In this document: positions 1-5,955 of the stretch, one piece after another | Position numbering within the stretch: position 1 is the first letter of the stretch | Layout: each line of letters starts with the position of its first letter | Position numbers and translations under genes: made by a program | Notes under the pieces: model-generated | Seen by the model: only the letters and a program-made list of their open reading frames with translations | Databases searched by the model: none | Told to the model about the DNA's origin: nothing | From: JBOHNM01 sp050730675 | GTDB taxonomy: Bacteria; Planctomycetota; Phycisphaerae; Phycisphaerales; UBA1924 | Assembly (NCBI GenBank): GCA_050730675.1 | Contig: JBOHNM010000121.1 | Coordinates: forward strand, 1-12,497 | DNA length: 12,497 nt | Direction of reading: 5' to 3'

Positions 1-1650
1 CTCGTAACCCATCGCGCGGGCCACATGGTCGGCGCGCGGTCCGCCGGCCATCAGCAGGCCGTGCACCTGGCCGCTCATCTTCTGCACCAGCATCACGCCC
101 TGGGCTTCCTTCTCGCGGGCCCAGCCGTCGCCGGTGATGGAGATGTCGCCCACGCCCCCGCCCATCGGCGCCATGGCGCCCTCCAGGGTGGTGAGCAACT
201 TGGCGCGGAACAGGTCCAGGCCCATCGTGCCGGCGACCGCCTCGCCCTCGAGCTTGGCCACCGCCGGGATGTGCAGGTACGCCTTGGCCGCCTCGCGGAT
301 GCCGTTCACGCGGGCGCGTTCGTCGGCGATCGCCCTGGTCGCGGCGTCGGCCGCGAGCTTGGCCGCATCCACCGATTCGCCACCACCGCCGCTCGGCGCC
401 GCCGGCTGGCGCTGGGGCTGAACCGGCGGAGCCACCGTTCCGCCCGGCGCCGCGCTCCCGTTCGGGGCGCCGCCACCGCCCACACCCGGCCCGTCCGGGC
501 CATCGGGGACAAGGTGACCCAGGGCCGCCATCGTGCCCGCCATTGCCGCCAGAATGCTCGTCCGATTCATTTCGTCACTCCTGACTGTGGCCGCGGGTTC
601 CCCCGCGGCCGGTCCATCCTGAACCACTCCCGTGCCATCGGCCGCCGGCAACGCACCAGCAACCCCCCCCGGCGCCGCCGGGAGTGCCGCGGCGGCGGCC
701 CGCGGCGGGAAACCCCCACCCGCCGAGCCCGACCCGCCGAACTTCCGATTCATCTCCTCGAGCACCGCCTCAAAGGTGGCGATGCCGTCGATCACGCCCG
801 ACGCCACGTTCTGCGCGCCGATCAGGACGTTGCCGTCCGCCCACCCCTCAACCTTCGCCTCGTCGGCGCGGCGGCCGGCCATCACCGCGGCCTTGAACAT
901 CCCGCGGTAGGTGTCGATCCTCGCCTGGATGCTGGCAATCTCATCGGCGCTGATCGCCACGCCCGGCGTCCCCACACCCTTGAGGTTCCCCGCCCGCACC
1001 AGGTGCACGCGGTAGCCCCGGTCGGCCGCGGCCTTGGAACTGTCCACCACCACGGTGTAGACGCCGATCGACGGCGCCCGCAGGTCGCTGGTGCCGTAGA
1101 TGCGGTCGCACTGCGCCAGCATGTAGTAGCACGCCGACGCCGCCAGCCCGTCGCCGAAGCCCCAGGTCGGGAAGCCCGCGTCACGCCCGGCGCGGATCTC
1201 CGCCGCCATCTCGTCCACCCCGTCCACGCTCCCGCCCGGGGAGTCCCCGCGGAACAGCACGCCCTTCACCCGATCGTCGCGCCGCGCGGCGCGGTAGGCG
1301 GCGCGCATCCCGTCGATGCTGGTGCCGCGCGGCTGGCTGGTCCCGTTGACCATGCTCGCCCGCTTGGCGATCACGCCCGAGATGTCGATCACCGCGATTG
1401 CGCCCTCGCGCTGGTACGGCAGCTCACCGTCCGTGCGGCCCGACGCCCCCCGCGCCCCCAGCGCCCCCAGCGTGAACGCGGAATACCGCTCGTCCCCGAT
1501 CGCCTCGCGGATCTCCCCATCGCTCAGCCGCACGCCCTCGGCGTGCCGCAGCACAATGTCGCTCATGCTCTGCAGCACGTGCGGCTCCATCGCCCACGCG
1601 GTGGAGACCAGTGTCTGCAGAATCAGGTGATCGCGCTGGCGGTCAGGCAT
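1..1650 (-). CDS. S49-family head maturation protease with C-terminal scaffold-like region (partial, runs off left edge)
   Basis: The frame is open from ATG 1650 to the window edge (550 codons, no stop), so the gene continues beyond the window. Residues about 75-300 look like an S49 (SppA/lambda gpC-type) serine peptidase: AVIDISGVI near 86, FRGDSPGGSVDG near 133-144, the nucleophile region LAASACYYM with Ser172, SIGVYTVVVD near 194-203, and AGNLKG, whose Lys224 is the expected dyad lysine. This protease trims scaffold and capsid proteins inside the prohead. Residues 300-425 are an Ala/Pro/Gly linker, and 426-490 (DAATRAIADERARVNGI, then AKLLTTLE) resemble scaffold segments that follow phage proteases. 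The start overlaps the portal stop by 8 bp, and GGAG lies 9 nt upstream of the ATG. The length without a stop suggests a protease-scaffold gene and perhaps a fused capsid protein; the capsid part is inference. The protease call is firm. Confidence 0.88.
   Translation of the reverse strand, partial: MPDRQRDHLILQTLVSTAWAMEPHVLQSMSDIVLRHAEGVRLSDGEIREAIGDERYSAFTLGALGARGASGRTDGELPYQREGAIAVIDISGVIAKRASMVNGTSQPRGTSIDGMRAAYRAARRDDRVKGVLFRGDSPGGSVDGVDEMAAEIRAGRDAGFPTWGFGDGLAASACYYMLAQCDRIYGTSDLRAPSIGVYTVVVDSSKAAADRGYRVHLVRAGNLKGVGTPGVAISADEIASIQARIDTYRGMFKAAVMAGRRADEAKVEGWADGNVLIGAQNVASGVIDGIATFEAVLEEMNRKFGGSGSAGGGFPPRAAAAALPAAPGGVAGALPAADGTGVVQDGPAAGEPAATVRSDEMNRTSILAAMAGTMAALGHLVPDGPDGPGVGGGGAPNGSAAPGGTVAPPVQPQRQPAAPSGGGGESVDAAKLAADAATRAIADERARVNGIREAAKAYLHIPAVAKLEGEAVAGTMGLDLFRAKLLTTLEGAMAPMGGGVGDISITGDGWAREKEAQGVMLVQKMSGQVHGLLMAGGPRADHVARAMGYE
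568..582 (-). promoter_or_regulatory. Internal Shine-Dalgarno and in-frame ATG inside the protease gene (Nu3-like scaffold start)
   Basis: CAGGAGTGACGAAATG places AGGAG (582-578) 7 nt before an ATG at 570 that is in frame with the protease (Met361 of the long product). It is one of the best start signals in the window, yet it sits inside an open frame just after the protease domain and its linker. Phage lambda makes scaffold Nu3 from an in-frame internal start in gene C, so the same arrangement is likely here. The short product would begin MNRTSILAAM and carry the scaffold-like region without the protease. Actual use of the site is inferred. Confidence 0.6.
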
Positions 1651-3346
1651 GGCCGTTCACTCCGTTCAGGTGCGCCATGCGCCCGCCGCCCCCCACCTCC
1701 AGCGCCTTGCGCTTGGGTGCGGGTGCCGCCGGCGGCTCGTCAGAATTGGGGTCGTTCGGGTTCGGCGGTGCGCCACCTCCCCCCGGCCCGCTCAGCTGGC
1801 GGATCGCCGCGAGCAAGGGCAGGGGCTCCAGGCCCTTCTTCACCCGCAGGTCATTCCAGAACTTCTCCGCGTCGCACACCTGCTCGGCGATCTTGTAGAA
1901 GTCCTGGCCGCGGTTGGCGCACACGTTCTGCGGGCTGTTGAGCACCCCGCCGATTTCCTTCAGGGCCGCGTTCACTTCCTTCTCGGGGTCCACCCACTCC
2001 CACCCCGGCGGCGTGGCCTTGATCCGGTACAGCCGCGTGGGGAACTCGGCGAACACGCGGGCCTGCTCGGCCGTGAGCTTCACCAGCCCCTGGGCCACCC
2101 AGTGGCGCACGGCCGCACGCCACAGCCGCGCGCTGTGCTGGGCCACCACCATCACCTGCAGCGGCCGGTAGAACCGCCGCGTGTCCAGCGCCTCGCTCCG
2201 CGAGCTGCTGAAGGTCATCCGGCCCCAGTCGCCGGTGTACTCGGCGAACCCCATGCCGATGCCCGCGGCTTCCTGCCGCTCGAGCATCGTGTGCACGTCC
2301 ACAAACTGCGGCCCGGGCGCGTTGGGCACCACCGATACCAGGTCGGCGCCGCTGGGCAAAAAGCCCACCAGCCCCGGCTCAAGCTCCTCGATCGGCTCGC
2401 CGTCGACGTCGGTGAAGGTGTCCTGCGTCGGGGCCTTGTTGCCCTTGGCCCGCAGGCCCGGCGCGGTCACGCCCTTCAGGTACACGCCCAGGCACGCGGC
2501 GGCCAGCGCCTGCGAAAGGGCGGCGTCCCCATACTTCTGTGCAAACCGGGTCAGCGCCACCACGCTCAGGGCCATCGGCAGCCCGCGCAGCTGGCCCCGC
2601 CGCGTCCGCAGCATGGCCAGCGAAGCGTCCATCGCGCTCACCCGCACGCCGCGCAATACGCCCGAGAACACGCCATCGGCCGGGTGGTTCGGCAGCACGT
2701 AGTAGGCCACGCGCCGGCCCAGCGAGTCAACCTCAACGCCCTGGCGGATGGTGTTCTCCCCCGGCCGCGCCATCGTGGTGGTCAGGGTGCCGGCGTCGAC
2801 GCGCTCGCGCTCGATCAGTTCGATGACCGGGCCCGCCGCGTGGTCGCGCCAGGCCGGGGCCATCACATCGCGCACCAGGGCGTCCCCGCCGGCAAACACC
2901 TCGCACATGAATTCGCGCTGCTGCTCGCCCAGCGAAAGCTCGCGCCCGGCGTCCACCGCCGCCGCCAGCACCTCCCAGCGTTCGTCCAGCTGCGCGTCCA
3001 GGTCCTCAAAGCCGGTGTCGGCCTCCAGGGTGATCCCCGCCCCCACCACGTTGTTCACCAGTTTCCGCCGCGCCCCGCTGATCAGCGGGTGGTTGTCGCA
3101 CAGGTGACGGTGACGGTTCACGGCCAGCGCCAGCGTCTGCTCGGCGTCCAGGTTCGGGCCCATCATCGGCGGGTTGAAGTCGGCATCGCGGCGGTCGATC
3201 CGGCCCGCGTCATACCCGCGGTACCCGAAACCGTCCCGGTTCGCGGGCCGGTGTGGGTAACTCTCGGCCGCGGCATTGGGCGGCGCCACGGGCGATGTGG
3301 TCCCCGCACTGCGCCACAATCCGAGTTTGCCGATCCATCCGAGCAT
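1643..3346 (-). CDS. Phage portal protein, lambda family
   Basis: This 567-residue protein forms the ring at the capsid vertex through which DNA enters and leaves and to which terminase and the head-tail connector dock. The family pattern is clear: HPLISGARRKLVNNVVGAGI (about 86-105), FAGGDALVRD (151-160), RRGQLRGLPMAL (249-260), ALTRFAQKYGDAAL (264-277), TGDWGRMTFSSSR (371-383) and the late PGWEWVDPEKEVNA (447-460). The length is usual for lambda gpB-type portals. The C-terminal 50 residues are a Pro/Gly/Asn-rich tail (GGGGAPPNPNDPNSDEPP). ATG 3346 lies 15 nt after the gpW-like stop with only a G-rich weak SD; a second ATG at 3350 is out of frame. The 3' end overlaps the protease start by 8 bp, which suggests translational coupling. 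Confidence 0.95.
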   Translation of the reverse strand: MLGWIGKLGLWRSAGTTSPVAPPNAAAESYPHRPANRDGFGYRGYDAGRIDRRDADFNPPMMGPNLDAEQTLALAVNRHRHLCDNHPLISGARRKLVNNVVGAGITLEADTGFEDLDAQLDERWEVLAAAVDAGRELSLGEQQREFMCEVFAGGDALVRDVMAPAWRDHAAGPVIELIERERVDAGTLTTTMARPGENTIRQGVEVDSLGRRVAYYVLPNHPADGVFSGVLRGVRVSAMDASLAMLRTRRGQLRGLPMALSVVALTRFAQKYGDAALSQALAAACLGVYLKGVTAPGLRAKGNKAPTQDTFTDVDGEPIEELEPGLVGFLPSGADLVSVVPNAPGPQFVDVHTMLERQEAAGIGMGFAEYTGDWGRMTFSSSRSEALDTRRFYRPLQVMVVAQHSARLWRAAVRHWVAQGLVKLTAEQARVFAEFPTRLYRIKATPPGWEWVDPEKEVNAALKEIGGVLNSPQNVCANRGQDFYKIAEQVCDAEKFWNDLRVKKGLEPLPLLAAIRQLSGPGGGGAPPNPNDPNSDEPPAAPAPKRKALEVGGGGRMAHLNGVNGHA

Positions 3347-3361
3347 CCATGCCCCCGCTGG

Positions 3362-3580
3362 TCACCGCCCGCCGGAACCGAAAAAGCCCGCCCGCCGGTA
3401 CAAGCCCGCCCCACCCTCTTCCTGCCGCTGCCGCTGCAGCAGCGTGGTCTCGCGCTGCTCGAGGGTGGCCAGGCTCGCCCGGGTCACCTCCGTGCCGTCG
3501 CGCAGGCGGTAGCTCTGCGCCCCTCTGAGGATCTGGCGGATCGCCGTCTGCACATCATCGAGCTGCTCGGCCACCGTCAT
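3362..3580 (-). CDS. gpW-like head-completion (head-tail connector) protein
   Basis: This is a 72-residue protein starting MTVAEQLDDVQTAIRQIL and ending YRRAGFFGSGGR. Lambda gpW has 68 residues, is a small helix-hairpin-helix protein that plugs the filled head below the portal, and is encoded between the terminase large subunit and portal genes, as here. The pattern agrees: an N-terminal helix rich in E/Q/A, a central basic segment with a short strand (AQSYRLRDGTEV, 31-42), then a second helix (RASLATLEQRETTLLQRQRQ, 44-63) and a short Gly/Arg/aromatic tail. No good SD precedes ATG 3580. The frame is open further upstream to 3973, but that part runs through the zinc-finger gene in another frame and is not credible protein. 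Confidence 0.8.
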   Translation of the reverse strand: MTVAEQLDDVQTAIRQILRGAQSYRLRDGTEVTRASLATLEQRETTLLQRQRQEEGGAGLYRRAGFFGSGGR

Positions 3581-3666
3581 AGCGGGGGCTATTGAGGCAC
3601 CCGGTTTCAACAACAGCGGCCGACCGCGCAAATTCCGTTTCAGATTCTCAAAATTCTTTTCGCGGC
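3581..3666 (-). other. 86-bp AT-richer gap between the zinc-finger and gpW-like genes
   Basis: On the minus strand the first half reads as runs such as GAAAAGAATTTTGAGAATC and GAAACGGAATTT, much more AT-rich than the surrounding DNA. I see no convincing -35/-10 pair, no strong hairpin with a T-run, and no SD in front of the gpW-like ATG. It could hold a promoter or an mRNA processing site, but nothing in the sequence decides this. Confidence 0.35.
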
Positions 3667-3933
3667 CTACCCGCAGACATTCTCGAAGTCCTTCCCGGGC
3701 GGCTGGAGTGTCACAAACCGCTTGCTGCACCGGGGGTTGCCGCAGCGGCGGTAGCGCGTGGTCCCGTTGCCCCGCACGTAGGGCCCGCTCTCGCACTTGC
3801 AGCCGTGGTGCCCACAGAACGGGCACTGGAACTGGTCGCACCGCTTGGGCGCCACCCCCGCCAGCGGCGCCGTTCCGCCCGCCATTTCCTGCTCGCCTGC
3901 TCGCCTGTTCGCCTGTTCGCCTTTGCCGCCCAT
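3667..3933 (-). CDS. Ogr/Delta-like zinc-finger protein (possible late-gene transcription activator)
   Basis: This is an 88-residue protein. After about 35 residues of Gly/Ala-rich leader it has CPFC (37-40), 23 residues, then C64-GNPR-C69, followed by SKRFVTLQ. This C-X2-C-X22/23-C-X4-C spacing, with an RYRRC segment before the second pair and FVT after it, is the signature of the Ogr/Delta family, which activates late promoters in P2/P4-type phages by contacting RNA polymerase. Extra cysteines lie at 45 and 47. The start at ATG 3933 is supported by GGAGGTGA, which also contains the terL stop, 6 nt upstream. The first 16 residues come from an octamer repeat; an in-frame ATG at 3885 has a weaker site and would omit them. 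The position between terL and W is unusual. An InsA-type zinc ribbon is the main alternative, so the activator role is tentative. Confidence 0.6.
   Translation of the reverse strand: MGGKGEQANRRAGEQEMAGGTAPLAGVAPKRCDQFQCPFCGHHGCKCESGPYVRGNGTTRYRRCGNPRCSKRFVTLQPPGKDFENVCG
3888..3922 (-). repeat. Tandem octamer repeat CGARCAGG, about 4.4 copies
   Basis: The plus strand reads CCTGCTCG twice and then CCTGTTCG twice, plus CCT. The minus-strand unit is CGAGCAGG or CGAACAGG. The array lies 15 bp beyond the terL stop and inside the 5' end of the zinc-finger gene. Because 8 is not a multiple of 3, it encodes a repeating octapeptide (GEQANRRA, then GEQ). The same octamer, with variants, makes up the junction elements at 7156 and 11990. 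Confidence 0.85.
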
Positions 3934-3936
3934 CGG

Positions 3937-5955
3937 TCACCTCCAATACTTGCCCCGCCCATGAGAGAACCACTCTTTCCGCCTGTCCACAGGCTTGGGT
4001 GTGGTCTCGGTGTCGCTCCCATCGTCATAGATCCGGTCCAGCCCGAACTTCGCCGCCGCCAGGAAAATCCCGTACACGATCGCCATCAGCCAGTCGTCGC
4101 GCTTGTTGTCGGCCCGGTCCCATTCCATCACGCCCGTGTCCCCCTCCTGCCACCGCGTGTGCAGCTCGCGCCGCGCCGTCAGCACCTGGCTGGCCAGCTG
4201 CTCGTTCACCTCCGCCCGCGTCGGCCGCCCCTCGCGCCCGTCCAGGTTGGCGACGACCAGCAGCCGCCCGTCGGTGATCAGCGAAAGCACCCGGTCCACC
4301 CAGCTGTGCCGGTGCAGGTCGAACATCTCGATCAGCCCCAGGTCCGGCCGCGTGGGGTGCCGCCGCTTGTCCTCTTTGCGCAGCACAAACGGGTTGTCCG
4401 CGTTCAGGATTGTGGACGCCGCGTTGCCCACCGGCACCAGCTGCACCCGCCCGTTGCTCGCGGCGCTGTACACCGCCGTGCGGCAGGTGTCCTTCACCTG
4501 CCCGCCCTCATAGCGGTCGTCCAGGGCCGCCCCCCGCACGCCGATCGTTTCCTTGACGGCATCCCCCGCGCCGTCGGTCAGCCGCACCGCCGCCAGACGC
4601 ACATATTCGTGGAACGCGGCGAACCCCCGCACCCGCCGCATCTCGGTCACAAACACCTTGCCGGTGGCGGTGAACGCGAGCGTGGTCAGGTACAGGTGCG
4701 GGTTGTCGCGCGGCGCCTGCACGTCCCCGCCGATGGTGGCGAACTTCACCCCCAGCCGGCCGCCCGGCAGCGCCGGCAGGTCCGCCGCGTCGTAGAGCCG
4801 CTCGAGCATCTCGGCGTTCACCGCCGTGGCCGCGCCGGTCTTCACCTCTTCGCCAAAGTGGGTGTTGAGGGTGCTGCGCGTGGCCTCGGGCGTGGTCGCC
4901 GCCGCCAGCATCTTGGCGTAGTGCAGGCTCGAGTGGTCCGGGTCCATCAGCCCGTTCACCGCGAAGCCCAGGTAGTCACGCCTGTGCTGCTCATCGACCG
5001 GCAGGGGGCTCCACAGCCGTCCGCTCCCGCCCGCGCGGGCGTAGGGGCCGGTCCCCTCCCACACGCGGCGGCGGCGCTCATCGTCGGGCACATCTTTCTT
5101 GCACGCCGGGCACCGCACCCAGTGGCTGGCGGGGTCCTTGCGCCCGTCCGCGTCGATCTTCTCGAACACGATGCACGTGGAATCCAGGTCGCACGGCCCC
5201 CCGCAGCGCGGGCAATCGAACACCCACCGGTGCTGGGTGCTCTGCTCGCGGTACACCACGGCGATCCCGTGCTGGTCGTCGGTGGGGTGGCTGAACAGCC
5301 ACACCTCCGAGCCCACGCGCACCTGCAGCGTGCGGGCCTCGGCAAACGGCAGCAGGTCGCCGAACACCTTGGGGAAGTTCCGCTGGCACTGGTCGTATTC
5401 GTCGATGATCACCAGGCGGTAGGTGTGGGTGCTCACCGCGCTCGCGCTCTTGGCGGTGGCGAAGTTCACCACGCCCGAGTCGTACGGGTAGGTGTAGGTC
5501 TTTTGCGCCCGCCGGTCCCCCTCGGCCAGCTTGTCGAACCGGTCGCGCAGGGCCTCGCACTGGGTGAAGGGCGACCAGCGCCCGGCGGCGATCGCATCGG
5601 CGTCCTCTTCGCGGCCGATCAAATACAGGTGCCCGCCCGAGTTGCCGGCGATACTGGCGGCCAGGGCCGCCAGCCGCCCCAGCGTCAGGCCGTACTGGGC
5701 GCGCTTTTTTCCCGCCACACCTTTGTACCGCGGGAAGTCATAGAGCGCGTCCATCCACGCCCGCACCCACGGCAGATACCCCGGGTCAAACCGTCCCTGC
5801 ACGCTGGCGCCCTGGGTGGCGTCCAGCCGCAGGTTCGCCGCGGCGTACTCGCTCGGCCGCCCCACCACCCGCGGCTTCAGGGCGCGCACAAACGCCCGCA
5901 CCATGCCGGCATCGAGGCGGTCCAGCTCCGGGATCTCGCTGCGAAGCGCGCTCAC
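3937..5955 (-). CDS. terL: Terminase large subunit, GpA family (DNA-packaging ATPase and nuclease)
   Basis: This 672-residue motor protein cuts concatemeric phage DNA and pumps it through the portal. The N-terminal ATPase has a lambda-gpA-like deviant P-loop, KRAQYGLTL (84-92), and a clear Walker B, YRLVIIDEYD (179-188), with Asp185 and Glu186; FSHPTDD (221-227) fits the coupling motif. A zinc-knuckle-like insert follows, with CPRC (248-251) and CPAC (282-285). The RNase H-like nuclease has TIGGDVQ (Asp411), AALDDRYEGGQV (Asp479/480) and DNKRDDWLM (Asp620/621) as probable metal-binding acidic residues. The GTG start at 5955 overlaps the methyltransferase stop (GTGA) and has GGGAGG 4 nt upstream. 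The stop lies within the SD of the next gene. The length is normal for the family and no frameshift is seen. Confidence 0.93.
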   Translation of the reverse strand: MSALRSEIPELDRLDAGMVRAFVRALKPRVVGRPSEYAAANLRLDATQGASVQGRFDPGYLPWVRAWMDALYDFPRYKGVAGKKRAQYGLTLGRLAALAASIAGNSGGHLYLIGREEDADAIAAGRWSPFTQCEALRDRFDKLAEGDRRAQKTYTYPYDSGVVNFATAKSASAVSTHTYRLVIIDEYDQCQRNFPKVFGDLLPFAEARTLQVRVGSEVWLFSHPTDDQHGIAVVYREQSTQHRWVFDCPRCGGPCDLDSTCIVFEKIDADGRKDPASHWVRCPACKKDVPDDERRRRVWEGTGPYARAGGSGRLWSPLPVDEQHRRDYLGFAVNGLMDPDHSSLHYAKMLAAATTPEATRSTLNTHFGEEVKTGAATAVNAEMLERLYDAADLPALPGGRLGVKFATIGGDVQAPRDNPHLYLTTLAFTATGKVFVTEMRRVRGFAAFHEYVRLAAVRLTDGAGDAVKETIGVRGAALDDRYEGGQVKDTCRTAVYSAASNGRVQLVPVGNAASTILNADNPFVLRKEDKRRHPTRPDLGLIEMFDLHRHSWVDRVLSLITDGRLLVVANLDGREGRPTRAEVNEQLASQVLTARRELHTRWQEGDTGVMEWDRADNKRDDWLMAIVYGIFLAAAKFGLDRIYDDGSDTETTPKPVDRRKEWFSHGRGKYWR

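Noticed and set aside
25..1941. Long plus-strand open frame (638 codons) opposite the protease
   Set aside because: The opposite strand encodes an S49 peptidase with catalytic motifs; the plus-strand product is Arg/His/Ala-rich without recognisable features.
1649..3595. Long plus-strand open frame (648 codons) opposite the portal
   Set aside because: It is the antisense shadow of a textbook portal gene.
3888..3922. CRISPR array
   Set aside because: The 8-bp units are contiguous without spacers.
3362..3973. 203-codon minus-strand frame as one gene
   Set aside because: Its first two thirds overlap the zinc-finger gene out of frame and read as Arg/Gly/Pro-rich filler; only the last 72 residues form a credible gpW-like protein.
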